In this document: positions 8,370 through 17,476 of the stretch, piece by piece
How the letters are laid out: every line of letters begins with the position of its first letter
Numbering within the stretch: position 1 is the first letter of the stretch
Assembly: GCF_003185895.1 (NCBI RefSeq)
Contig: NZ_QHLY01000007.1
Coordinates: 248,001 to 312,000, forward strand
Source: Cryobacterium arcticum
GTDB lineage: Bacteria; Actinomycetota; Actinomycetes; Actinomycetales; Microbacteriaceae
Direction: 5' to 3'
DNA: 64,000 nucleotides
Notes under the pieces: generated by a model
The model's input: only the letters and a program-made list of their open reading frames with translations
Told to the model about the DNA's origin: nothing
Database searches by the model: none
Made by a program: the position numbers and the translations under genes

Positions 8370-11300
8370 GTGATGAACCCGGTGTCCGAACTGCTCGACC
8401 AGCCAGCCGCAGAGGTGCGGCCGGCCGCGGAATCCACCCCCGGCCAGCCTCTCGACCTGGATGCCTCGCAGTGCGCGGTGCTCGCCCTGCCGGTCGATCG
8501 CTCGGCGGCGGTGATCGGCGCGCCCGGCAGCGGCAAGACCACCACGCTGGTGGAATTCGTCGCCGACCGGGTGGCCGGCGGCCTCACGCCCAGCGAGGTG
8601 CTGGTGCTCGTGCCGACCCGCACCGGGGCGACGGAGTTGCGTGACCGGTTGGCCCTCCGCTTGCGCGTGCCCACGAACGGTCCGTTGGCCCGCACCGCGA
8701 ACTCCGTGGCCTTCCAGATCGTGCGGAACGCCGAGGTCGCAGCCGGGCGAACCAGCCCCACCCTGCTCACCGGCGGCGAGCAGGACCAGATCATCGCCGA
8801 GATTCTGGCCGGAGACATTCTCGAGGGCACAGGTCCGGCGTGGCCGAGCCCGCTCGACGCGGAGGTGCGAGCATTGCGGGGCTTCCGCACCGAGCTGCGC
8901 GACCTGATGATGCGCGCGGTGGAATACGGTGTCACGCCCGACCGTCTTGCCGGCCTCGCCGCCGAGAATGACCGGCCGGAGTGGGCAGCGGCCGCCGCCT
9001 TCATCCGCGGCTACCAGGAGATCAAGGACCAGAGCCGCCCCGGCCAGTTCGACTCCACCGAGCTGGTGCAGTTCGCTGCCGCGATCGTGCAGGATGCGCC
9101 GCGGCTGGCCCGGCGCACGGTCGGCGGATCAGCCGGTGCCGGCCCGACTACCGCGGGCGTGGCTGCCGTGACCTCGAGCAACCCGCTCGGCCCGCTCGCC
9201 GGCCTGCGGCTGATCGTGCTCGATGACGCCCAGGAGGCCACCCAGTCGACGCTGGCCCTGCTCGCCCAGTTCGCCGCCCGCGGCGTGACCGTGGTGGCGT
9301 TCGGCGACCCCGACCTCAGCACCGGCTCGTTCCGCGGCGCCCACCCGGATGCGCTCGGTCGCCTCGGCTCGTACCTGCGGCTGCCCGACGTGGCCACGCT
9401 GAACCTCGGCACGGTGTACCGGCACGGCACTGAGCTGCGCACCGTGATCCGCGAGTTCACGGGCCGGATCGGCGCCGCCGCCGCCGGAACCCAACGGGCC
9501 GCCGGCAGCCTAGACGAAGCCACAGCTGCCGCCGTCGACTCAGCGGTCGACATCTCCGCTGCCATGCCCGGCGACCCAACGGCCGTCACGCCGGACACCG
9601 GGATCGCACCGAACGTACAGACCGTGGTCACCGCGAGCCCGGCCGACCAGCTGGCCGTGATCGCCCGGCGGCTGCGCGAACGGCACGTCCTGGACGGCCT
9701 GCCCTGGGGGCGCATGGCCGTGATCGTGCGCACCGGTGCCCTCGTGCCCGCGCTGTCGAAGGGTCTGGCCGCCCTCGAGGTGCCCACCCAGGTGGCCGCC
9801 TCCCAAGCGGCCCTGCGCGACGAACCCGCGGTGCGTGCCTTCATCCTCGCGCTCGACATCACCCTCGGCCGCCGTGAACTCGACGCCGATGCGGCCGTCG
9901 AACTGCTGCGCGGCCCGCTCGGCGGCCTCGACCCGATCACCCTGCGCCGCTTGCGCGCCGCGCTCCGGCAGCAGGAACTCAGCGAACCCGAATCGACCGA
10001 TCGCGCCGCCCGCACCGCGGACGAGTTGCTGGTGGCCGTGTTCACCACCCCCGGCCTGCTCGACCGGATCGACAACCGCACCGCCCGCCGGGCCACCTCC
10101 TGCGCCAAGAACCTGCGCCAGACCCGCACGGCGTTCGCCGCCGGCGCCACCATCGAAGAACTGCTCTGGGGGCTCTGGCAGCGCAGCGGCCTCGCTCCCG
10201 CCTGGAGTGAGCAGTCCACCGGCACCGGCATCGATGCCGACGAGGCGAACCACAATCTCGACGCCGTCGTTGCCCTGTTCTCCGCCGCGCAACGGTTCGT
10301 GGAGCGAACCCCGGAAGCGCCGCCCGTATTGTTCGTGGAGCACCTCGTCGACACCGATGTGCCCGAGGACACCCTCGCTCCCCGGGCGCTGGCCGAATCG
10401 GTGCTCGTGGCCACCCCCAGCGGCACCATCGGCCGGGACTATGACCTGGTGGTGCTCGCCGGCGTGCAGGAGAACGTGTGGCCCGACCTGCGCATCCGCG
10501 GCTCGCTGCTCGGCGCCGGCGACCTGGCCCTGCTGGCCGCGGGGGAGACCCCCGACCCGGCCGGAGCCCGCACCAGTGTGCTGCACGACGAACTGCGCAT
10601 GTTCGCCCAGGCGGCCTCTCGCAGTACGACCGAGCTGCTGGTGACCGCGGTCGACAACGACGACAACCAGCCGTCGGCGTTCCTGCGCCTGCTGCCGGAG
10701 CCGGACCCGGCCCCGCTGACCCGATACCCGCTGTCGCTACGCGGCCTGGTCGGGCGCCTCCGCCGCGACCTCACCCAGACCCTGCGCCCCCGGCTGCACG
10801 TGGCCGCTGACGCCGAGTCCGATCCCGTCGCCACGCTGCCCGCCGTGCTGCCCGTGCGGGCGACGGATGCCGCGGCCACGCTCGCCCGCCTGGCCGAGGA
10901 AAAGGTGCCGGGCGCCTCACCCGACGAGTGGTACGGCCTGCGCGCCGCCAGCACCGACCGGCCGCTCAACGATCCGGAGGCCGGCGACGGGCCGGTGCGG
11001 GTGTCGCCGTCGAAGATGTCGGCGTTCGAGACCTGCCCGCTGCACTGGCTGATCGGCCAGATCGGCGGCGGCGACTCGAGCACAGCAGCCAACCTCGGCA
11101 CGATCATCCACAAGGTGATGGAAGATGCCACCGACCCCGCGCGCCCCGCCGACCCGGCCGCGATCACCGCGGATGCGCTCTGGGCCGGCGTTGAGGCCCG
11201 CTGGGGCGAACTCGCCTTCGACGCCGACTGGCAATCCCGGGTGCAGAAGACCCAGGCCCGCGAACTCACCGACCGGCTCGCCGCCTACCTCGGCGACGGT

Positions 11301-11780
11301 GCCCGCGACGGCACCCGGCTGCTCAGCGCCGAGGGCCGGTTCGCGCTCGACCTGGACGGCGCCGTGCTCTCCGGCACCATCGACCGAGTGGAACGACTGC
11401 CCGACGGCCGCGCCGTGATCGTGGACCTCAAGACCGGCAAGGGCGACCCCACCAGCGACAGCGGCGTCGCCGAGCACCCCCAGCTCGGCGCCTACCAGCT
11501 GGCCTTCTCCGCCGGCGTCATCGACGGCCTCGAACCGGGCATGGACCTGGCCGGCGCCCGCCTGGTGATCGTCTCCTCCGGCACCCAGAAGCAGAACTAC
11601 CGCAACCCCACCCAGCCCGCTTTCAGCCCCGAGGAACTCGCGACCTTCACCACCCGGGTCACCGACGACGCCGCCGGCATGGGCGGCGCCACCTTCGTGG
11701 CCGAGATCGCCGATCACTGCCTCAACCCCCGCTCCTACGGCTCGTGCCGGATCCACGTCATCAAGCAGGTCAGCTCATGA
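8370..11780 (+). CDS. adnA: AdnA-like subunit of the AdnAB helicase-nuclease
   Basis: 1136 residues. The N-terminal UvrD-like motor has Walker A IGAPGSGKTTT (about residues 49-59) and a Walker B-like segment VLDDAQEATQ, where canonical enzymes have DE. Such a motor would be weakened, in line with what is known of mycobacterial AdnA. The C-terminal RecB-like nuclease shows GTIIHKVMED, GTIDRVE and VIVDLKTGK (catalytic Asp and Lys near residues 1018-1022). Cysteines in ETCPLHWL, DHCLNP and GSCRIHV suggest a metal-stabilised nuclease, though a full four-Cys iron-sulphur motif is not evident. AdnAB resects double-strand DNA ends. Overlaps adnB by four bases (ATGA), so translation is coupled. Confidence 0.88.
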   Translation: MMNPVSELLDQPAAEVRPAAESTPGQPLDLDASQCAVLALPVDRSAAVIGAPGSGKTTTLVEFVADRVAGGLTPSEVLVLVPTRTGATELRDRLALRLRVPTNGPLARTANSVAFQIVRNAEVAAGRTSPTLLTGGEQDQIIAEILAGDILEGTGPAWPSPLDAEVRALRGFRTELRDLMMRAVEYGVTPDRLAGLAAENDRPEWAAAAAFIRGYQEIKDQSRPGQFDSTELVQFAAAIVQDAPRLARRTVGGSAGAGPTTAGVAAVTSSNPLGPLAGLRLIVLDDAQEATQSTLALLAQFAARGVTVVAFGDPDLSTGSFRGAHPDALGRLGSYLRLPDVATLNLGTVYRHGTELRTVIREFTGRIGAAAAGTQRAAGSLDEATAAAVDSAVDISAAMPGDPTAVTPDTGIAPNVQTVVTASPADQLAVIARRLRERHVLDGLPWGRMAVIVRTGALVPALSKGLAALEVPTQVAASQAALRDEPAVRAFILALDITLGRRELDADAAVELLRGPLGGLDPITLRRLRAALRQQELSEPESTDRAARTADELLVAVFTTPGLLDRIDNRTARRATSCAKNLRQTRTAFAAGATIEELLWGLWQRSGLAPAWSEQSTGTGIDADEANHNLDAVVALFSAAQRFVERTPEAPPVLFVEHLVDTDVPEDTLAPRALAESVLVATPSGTIGRDYDLVVLAGVQENVWPDLRIRGSLLGAGDLALLAAGETPDPAGARTSVLHDELRMFAQAASRSTTELLVTAVDNDDNQPSAFLRLLPEPDPAPLTRYPLSLRGLVGRLRRDLTQTLRPRLHVAADAESDPVATLPAVLPVRATDAAATLARLAEEKVPGASPDEWYGLRAASTDRPLNDPEAGDGPVRVSPSKMSAFETCPLHWLIGQIGGGDSSTAANLGTIIHKVMEDATDPARPADPAAITADALWAGVEARWGELAFDADWQSRVQKTQARELTDRLAAYLGDGARDGTRLLSAEGRFALDLDGAVLSGTIDRVERLPDGRAVIVDLKTGKGDPTSDSGVAEHPQLGAYQLAFSAGVIDGLEPGMDLAGARLVIVSSGTQKQNYRNPTQPAFSPEELATFTTRVTDDAAGMGGATFVAEIADHCLNPRSYGSCRIHVIKQVSS

Positions 11781-14700
11781 GCAACGAAACCGTACCGATC
11801 CGGCCGCCACGGGCGCCGGTGTCGGCCCTGGACATCGCCAGCGCGCTGGGCATGTTCCCGCCCACCAGCGAACAGCAGGCCGTGATCGAGGCGCCGCTCA
11901 CGCCCACCCTGGTGGTGGCCGGAGCCGGCAGCGGCAAGACCGAGACCATGGCCAACCGGGTGCTCTGGCTGCTGGCCAACGGGCACGCCCGGCCCGACCA
12001 GATCCTCGGCCTCACCTTCACCCGCAAGGCCGCCGGCGAGCTCGCCGAACGCATCAACGGCCGCATCCGGCAGCTGAGTGAGGCCGGGCTGATGCCGACG
12101 ACCGACGCGGCCGACCCGGTCACCGGGCTCGCCTCCCGGCCCGGCCTCGACTCCGCCGACCTGTTCAACGCGCCCGCCGTCTCCACCTACAACTCCTTCG
12201 CGAGCCGGCTGTTCACCGACAACGCCCTGCTGCTCGGCCGCGAACCTGAATCCGTGCTGCTCAGCGAGACCAGCGCCTGGTTGCTCGCCCGCCGAGTGGT
12301 CGTGGCCCAGGGCGACGGCCGGCTGGTGCAATACGGCAAGGGCGTCGACGCCGTGACGGATGCCGTGCTCTCGCTGAGCCGCGCGCTGGCCGAGAACCCG
12401 CCCCCGTTCGTGCCCGGCGAGGAGCCCGTGCCGCACGACCTCGCCAGGTTGGCGCAGAGCTTCGGCTACCTCGCCGACCTGCCCTACGGCAACCCCCGCA
12501 AGAAGAAGCCGTACGACTCGGTGCTCGAGGCCATCAGCGCCGTCGCCCCGCTGCCCGTGCTGGCCGAACTCGCGGATGCCTTCCAGGCCGAGAAACGCAG
12601 GCAGGGCCTGATCGAATTCTCCGACCAGGTTGCCCTGGCCCTGCAGGTCTGCCGCAAGGTGCCCGCCGTGGTGTCCCGCTACCGGGACCAGTACCGGATT
12701 GTGCTGCTCGACGAATACCAGGACACCTCGGTGCTGCAGACCGAGCTGCTGCGCACCCTGTTCGCCCACCACCCGGTCATGGCCGTCGGCGACCCGCACC
12801 AGTCCATCTACGGCTGGCGGGGCGCCAGCTCCGCCAACCTGCTCGGCTTCTCCACCGACTTCGCCGACCTGCCCAACACCCAGGCACCGTCGATGTCGCT
12901 CTCCTTCACCTGGCGCAACCCGGTCGCCGTGCTCGAGACCGCCAACGCCCTGGTCGCACCGCTGAGCGCCCAGCTGCGCGCCCGTCCGAACGGTATCCAG
13001 GTAGAAACGCTCAAAGTGCCCGCCGGGAAGGCCGCCGGCCAGGTGCAGGCGGCCATGCACGAGAGCATCGCCGATGAAGCCGCCGCCATCGCCCGCTGGT
13101 TCGCCCAGCGGCTCGGCACAGGGCCCGGCACAGGTGAACCCGACGCCGAGCCCGAGTCCGGCGCGATGCTGTTCCGTGCCCGCCGCGACATGGAGTTCTA
13201 CGCCGAGGTGCTGCGCGAACACGGCGTGCCCGCGCACGTGCTCGGCCTCGGTGGACTGCTCTCGACGCCGGAGGTGGCCGACGTGCTCGCCGTGCTGCGG
13301 GTGGTGCACGACCCGGCCGCCGGCAGCGACCTGATCCGGCTGCTCACCGGGGGCCGCTGGCGCATCGGCGTGCGCGACCTGCAGGTGCTGTCGAATGTGG
13401 CCGGCTGGCTGGCCACCCACGACTGGGCCCAGAAAGCCGTGACCGACGAACTCAAGGCCAAGCTGCGTGCGTCCGTCGCCACCGAGGAGAGCCGGTCGCT
13501 CGTTGACGCCCTCGACTTCGTCGCCTCGGCCCCCGAAACGCACGGGCAACTCGCCGACTTCAGCGACGACGGCCGGCAGCGCCTGCGTCAGGCAGGCCGC
13601 CAACTCGCCTGGCTCCGCAGCCGGGCGAACCTGGGGCTGCTGGACTTCGTGCGGCTGATCGAACAGGAGACCCTGCTCGACCTCGAACTCGTCGCCAACG
13701 AGAACCACGGCCGAGCCCTGGCCAATCTCTACGCCTTCCACGACGCCGTCTCGGCGTTCCTGGACAGCGACGAAGTGGGCACCCTGGCCAGCTTCCTGCG
13801 CTGGCTCGCCCGCGCCGAACGGCAGGACGACCTGGGGCCACGCGGCGAGGCCGCCGAGCCCGGCACCGTGCAGCTGCTCACCATCCACGGTTCCAAAGGC
13901 TTGGAGTGGGATTACGTGGCGATCCCCGGGCTCACCGAGAAGAACCTGCCCGCGCCGAGCCGGGAAGTCTCCGGCTGGTTGCGGTTCGGCGAGCTGCCCT
14001 ACCCCTGCCGGGGCGACCGGGCCGAGCTGCCAGAGCTCCGCCGCCTCGGCCACGAGACCCAGCTGTCGTTCGACATCGACTACGAACTCTATAAAGAGGA
14101 GCTCGCCAACCGCCACGACGCCGAGGAACGCCGGCTGATCTACGTGGCCACCACCCGGGCACAGCAGCAGTTGCTGCTCACCGGGGCATTCTGGGGCGGC
14201 GGTACGACCGTGCGAAAGCCGAGCCGGTACCTGCTCGAGCTGGCCGAGGCCGGTTTGATCGCCGACCTCCCAGAGGGCAGCGAGCACGACGAGAAGCCCG
14301 TGACCGACCAGGACGCCACGGAGGTCTGGCCGTTCGACCCGCTCGGCACCCGCCGCCCGGTGGTGGAGGCCGCGGCCGCCCTGGTGCGCGCTCATGAGAA
14401 GGGCACGGATGCCGACGACGAGTCGGGCACACCGGCAGAGACGCCCTGGACGCGCGAGGTGACCCTGCTGCTCAGGGAGCGGGCCCAACGGCTCGCCGGC
14501 CCCGGCGTGCTCGACCTGCCGACCCGAATCCCCGCGTCCAGGTTCAAGGACTACGTCGACGACCCGCAGGCCGTGCTGGCCCGGCTACGCCGGCCGATGC
14601 CGGAGCGCCCGTACCGGGCCACCCGCCTGGGAACCTTGTTCCACTCCTGGGTGGAACAGCGCTCGAGTGGCGCGTTCTCGGGCGATCTGATCGACGCCGG

Positions 14701-15196
14701 CCTCGACGAGCTCGACCTCGAGCTCGACTCCGACGTCGACGCCAGCGGCGACGGCATTCCGTTCGAGACCGAGCAGCTCAGCAGGTACCAGGCCACCTTC
14801 GAGCGATCCCCGTGGGCGAACCTGGCGCCGGAAGACGTGGAGATCGAGATCCACCACGTGTTGGGCGACCAGGTGTTCATCTGCAAGCTCGATGCTGTGT
14901 ACCGCACCGAAACGGGCTATCAGGTGGTGGACTGGAAGACCGGCAAGGCGCCCAAGGACGCCGCCGACCTCGAACTCAAGCAGACCCAGTTGGCGCTGTA
15001 CCGGCTGGCCTACGCCCGGTGGAAGGGCATCGACCCGGCCACCGTCGACGCCGTGTTCTACTTCGTCGCCGACGACCGCATCGTCTCGCCCGAGCGGCTC
15101 TACTCCGAGGAAGACCTCTTGCGGGCCTGGTCGTCGGTGTCAGCGTCATCCGCCGAGTCGATCGTGGGAACGGGGCCGGTCGTGTCGTCGACGTAG
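11777..15196 (+). CDS. adnB: AdnB-like subunit of the AdnAB helicase-nuclease
   Basis: 1139 residues. All UvrD/RecB motor motifs look intact: AGAGSGKTET (49-58), LTFTRKAAGEL, LLDEYQDTS, GDPHQSIYGWRGA, HGSKGLEWDYV and YVATTRAQQQ, so this should be the driving motor. The C-terminal nuclease has GTLFHSWVEQ and YQVVDWKTGK followed by QTQLALYRLAY, the PD-(D/E)XK signature. ATG 11777 overlaps the adnA stop; an in-frame ATG at 11744 inside adnA is rejected because of this coupling. The last 97 bases overlap the convergent kinase-fold gene. Two nuclease modules and two motor modules across two genes is the AdnAB layout, unlike RecBCD or AddAB. Confidence 0.9.
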   Translation: MSNETVPIRPPRAPVSALDIASALGMFPPTSEQQAVIEAPLTPTLVVAGAGSGKTETMANRVLWLLANGHARPDQILGLTFTRKAAGELAERINGRIRQLSEAGLMPTTDAADPVTGLASRPGLDSADLFNAPAVSTYNSFASRLFTDNALLLGREPESVLLSETSAWLLARRVVVAQGDGRLVQYGKGVDAVTDAVLSLSRALAENPPPFVPGEEPVPHDLARLAQSFGYLADLPYGNPRKKKPYDSVLEAISAVAPLPVLAELADAFQAEKRRQGLIEFSDQVALALQVCRKVPAVVSRYRDQYRIVLLDEYQDTSVLQTELLRTLFAHHPVMAVGDPHQSIYGWRGASSANLLGFSTDFADLPNTQAPSMSLSFTWRNPVAVLETANALVAPLSAQLRARPNGIQVETLKVPAGKAAGQVQAAMHESIADEAAAIARWFAQRLGTGPGTGEPDAEPESGAMLFRARRDMEFYAEVLREHGVPAHVLGLGGLLSTPEVADVLAVLRVVHDPAAGSDLIRLLTGGRWRIGVRDLQVLSNVAGWLATHDWAQKAVTDELKAKLRASVATEESRSLVDALDFVASAPETHGQLADFSDDGRQRLRQAGRQLAWLRSRANLGLLDFVRLIEQETLLDLELVANENHGRALANLYAFHDAVSAFLDSDEVGTLASFLRWLARAERQDDLGPRGEAAEPGTVQLLTIHGSKGLEWDYVAIPGLTEKNLPAPSREVSGWLRFGELPYPCRGDRAELPELRRLGHETQLSFDIDYELYKEELANRHDAEERRLIYVATTRAQQQLLLTGAFWGGGTTVRKPSRYLLELAEAGLIADLPEGSEHDEKPVTDQDATEVWPFDPLGTRRPVVEAAAALVRAHEKGTDADDESGTPAETPWTREVTLLLRERAQRLAGPGVLDLPTRIPASRFKDYVDDPQAVLARLRRPMPERPYRATRLGTLFHSWVEQRSSGAFSGDLIDAGLDELDLELDSDVDASGDGIPFETEQLSRYQATFERSPWANLAPEDVEIEIHHVLGDQVFICKLDAVYRTETGYQVVDWKTGKAPKDAADLELKQTQLALYRLAYARWKGIDPATVDAVFYFVADDRIVSPERLYSEEDLLRAWSSVSASSAESIVGTGPVVSST

Positions 15197-16362
15197 TCGG
15201 TACTGGCCGGATCCATGGCGGTTCGGTCGCTGCCGACAACACCGATGTCCGGCACGTCGAACCCGGTGCCGTCGAAGCTCGTCACCCGGGAGAATGACCC
15301 GGTGTCGGCGAACTCGCTGGTGCCGTAGTCGCTGCTCTCGTCGCTGTTGCGACCGGCCGACCCGGTCGCGCGGGTGCGCGGGGTGTCCTTGAGCATGGTT
15401 TCCACGTCGGTCACGCTGAGGATGGGCCCGGTCTCGGGGGAGAGCGAGTTCATGGTGTGGCTGTGCACGTTGTCGACCAGGCCGTCGAGCATGGCCACGG
15501 CGTCGTCGATGATGGCGTCGTTGTGCAGGTCGACACCGTGCAGCAGCCAGCGGGCCAGCTCGAGCTCGGCGTAAAGCATGGCGCGTTGGGTGATCAACGG
15601 GTCGTTGCCCTGGCGGGCCGCGGTGTAGGTCGCGATGGCGGTCTCGGCGGCATCTCCCCGGGCGGCGAGCAACCAGTTCAGGTCACGGGCCGGGTCGCCG
15701 ACGCTCAGGCCAGACCAGCCGAGCACTGCGCACACGGCGTCGTCGCTGATCAGAAACGACTCGGCGGAGAGGGAGCCGTGGATGACGGTGGGCGCGAACT
15801 GCCAGAGCGCGTCGTCGTCGGTGGCGAGTTCCCAGCGGCGCAGCAGCGCGGCGGGCAGCTTGCCGGTGTTCGCGGCCCGGTCGATCAGATCGATGGTGGA
15901 GGTGCGGCAATCCTGCGCACTCTGCTGCACCAGCCCGGCGTCGCCGATGAAGGCGGAGGGCAGCCCGTGGATCGCGGCGATGGCGCGGCCGATCGACCCG
16001 GACACGCCTTCGTGGCCGGTCAGGGCATCCGCGTCGTAGGACGCGCCGGGCAGGCGCTCGTAGACCACGGCGCGCGTGCCCTCGAAGGGAGCCTGGCCCA
16101 CGAACACCGGCACATCGAACGGCAGCCGGCTGCGGTTGCCCGTGGTGAGGGCGCGCAGCGCCACGAGATCGGCCGACTGCTCGGTTTCCGCCGCCTGAGA
16201 CGTGGGAACCCGGATGATCAGCTCCTTCTCGTCGCGCGTGATCAGCAGGGCAGAGTCGAACGACCCGTTGCCGCCGAGACTGTGATTTCGGGCGTGGGCG
16301 ACGTCGAGCTCTGGAACTGCATTGGTGGCCAACGCGGCTAGAGTGAGATGGGATCTGGCCAT
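15100..16362 (-). CDS. Aminoglycoside/macrolide phosphotransferase-fold protein lacking the catalytic aspartates
   Basis: 420 residues. Residues 20-290 follow the APH/kinase-like fold: a nucleotide-loop region (HSLGGNGSFDSALLI), RVPTSQ, and VIHGSLSAESFL followed by AVLGWSGLSVGDPARDLNW. In active members these read HGDxxxxN and xxDW. Here the catalytic Asp is Ser197, the Asn is Ser202 and the metal Asp is Gly215, so phosphotransfer is doubtful. A roughly 110-residue acidic, Ser/Thr/Asp-rich tail follows. TAACCT (minus strand) lies seven bases before the ATG. It sits between adnB and nudC and overlaps adnB tail-to-tail by 97 bases. Calling it a resistance gene would not be justified. Confidence 0.75.
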   Translation of the reverse strand: MARSHLTLAALATNAVPELDVAHARNHSLGGNGSFDSALLITRDEKELIIRVPTSQAAETEQSADLVALRALTTGNRSRLPFDVPVFVGQAPFEGTRAVVYERLPGASYDADALTGHEGVSGSIGRAIAAIHGLPSAFIGDAGLVQQSAQDCRTSTIDLIDRAANTGKLPAALLRRWELATDDDALWQFAPTVIHGSLSAESFLISDDAVCAVLGWSGLSVGDPARDLNWLLAARGDAAETAIATYTAARQGNDPLITQRAMLYAELELARWLLHGVDLHNDAIIDDAVAMLDGLVDNVHSHTMNSLSPETGPILSVTDVETMLKDTPRTRATGSAGRNSDESSDYGTSEFADTGSFSRVTSFDGTGFDVPDIGVVGSDRTAMDPASTDYVDDTTGPVPTIDSADDADTDDQARKRSSSE

Positions 16363-16369
16363 GCCTTAT

Positions 16370-16375
16370 AGGTTA
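16370..16375 (-). promoter_or_regulatory. Predicted -10 element of the kinase-fold gene (leaderless)
   Basis: TAACCT on the minus strand, seven bases upstream of ATG 16362. Confidence 0.45.
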
Positions 16376-16456
16376 GGTCGAGATCCCTCCCGCGCGGCTA
16401 TTCGCCACGCCTGCAGACAACTTCGGCACGTGTTGCCCGATCTCCAAAGGGGTCTC

Positions 16457-17476
16457 ATGTCGTTCAGGTTCACGGACCGGCTGCCGCTGTCCAGGCACGC
16501 TGTCGATCGCGACCACGACGCACGCGCCGAGCCGGAGCTCTTCGAGCGGCTCTGGGCGGATGCCGCTACCCGGCTGCTGCCGCTCTGGAAGGGCAAGACC
16601 CTGCTGGCCGCTCCCGCCCTGCCGGGCGAACAACCGCGATTGTTGCTGCTACCGCCGACCGACCTGCCCGTGGACCTGCCGGCATCCGCCCTGCGGGTGT
16701 ATCTCGGCCGGTCATTGGCCGCTGACGCCGCCGAACCCGTGGGCACGCCTCTCGTGGTGGTCCCGCTCGACGACGAGCAAGCCGCCGAACTCGAAGCGGA
16801 CCCGGCACGGTGGGTGGGCCTCCGCGACTACGCCACGCTGCTCTCCGACCGGGACACCGGAATCCTCACCGAATCCCTCGGCATCCTGCACTGGCACTCC
16901 TCGCACCCGCACTGCCCGCGCTGCGGCGCCGCCACCGACGTGACCACCGGCGGCTGGGTGCGACACTGCCCGGTCGACGGCAGCGATGTGTTCCCGCGCA
17001 CCGACGCGGCCGTGATCGTGCTGATCACCGACGACCAGGACCGGGTGCTGCTCGGTTCCAACGCGATGTGGGAGGCCACCCGGTACTCGCTGCTGGCCGG
17101 GTTCGTCGAGCCCGGAGAATCGTTCGAGTCCGCCGTGGTGCGCGAGGTGTTCGAGGAGTCCGGCCTGAGGGTCGCCGACCCGGTCTACCAAGGCTCCCAG
17201 CCGTGGCCGTTCCCGGCGTCGATCATGGTCGGCTTCACCGCCCGCCTCGCCGACGGCCAGCACTCGGCCGGTCTCGTACCCGACGGCACCGAGATCCTCG
17301 ACCTGCGCTGGTTCAGCCGCGCCGAGCTCACCGGCGACGACACCGGCATCATGCTGCCCGGCGAATCGTCCATCGCCCGCGCCTTGATCGACGAGTGGCT
17401 GGCCCGTCCCGCCACCGAACCGATCACCGCCGAACGGCCCGCGATCGACCCCGAGCGGGTGCGCCCCGGTGTCTGA
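16457..17476 (+). CDS. nudC: NADH pyrophosphatase / RNA deNADing NUDIX hydrolase NudC
   Basis: 339 residues. A divergent N-terminal domain, a zinc-ribbon segment (CPRCGAATD then HCPVDG; three Cys clearly visible) and a NUDIX domain with box GFVEPGESFESAVVREVFEE. The diagnostic NudC motif SQPWPFPAS follows the box. NudC cleaves NAD(H) to NMN(H) and AMP and removes NAD caps from RNA. Start ATG 16457, six bases after AAAGGGG (16446-16452) overlaps the spacing window; upstream in-frame codons belong to the divergent promoter region. The stop overlaps the next gene's GTG by eight bases, so nudC and the helicase form an operon. Confidence 0.9.
   Translation: MSFRFTDRLPLSRHAVDRDHDARAEPELFERLWADAATRLLPLWKGKTLLAAPALPGEQPRLLLLPPTDLPVDLPASALRVYLGRSLAADAAEPVGTPLVVVPLDDEQAAELEADPARWVGLRDYATLLSDRDTGILTESLGILHWHSSHPHCPRCGAATDVTTGGWVRHCPVDGSDVFPRTDAAVIVLITDDQDRVLLGSNAMWEATRYSLLAGFVEPGESFESAVVREVFEESGLRVADPVYQGSQPWPFPASIMVGFTARLADGQHSAGLVPDGTEILDLRWFSRAELTGDDTGIMLPGESSIARALIDEWLARPATEPITAERPAIDPERVRPGV

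Noticed and set aside
11735-14488. 917-residue open frame on the minus strand opposite adnB
   Set aside because: It lies antisense to a gene with all helicase and nuclease motifs, is rich in Gly, Gln, His and Val in the way of GC-rich shadow frames, and shows no domain.
15100-16362. Aminoglycoside or macrolide resistance gene
   Set aside because: The catalytic and metal-binding aspartates of the phosphotransferase family are replaced.
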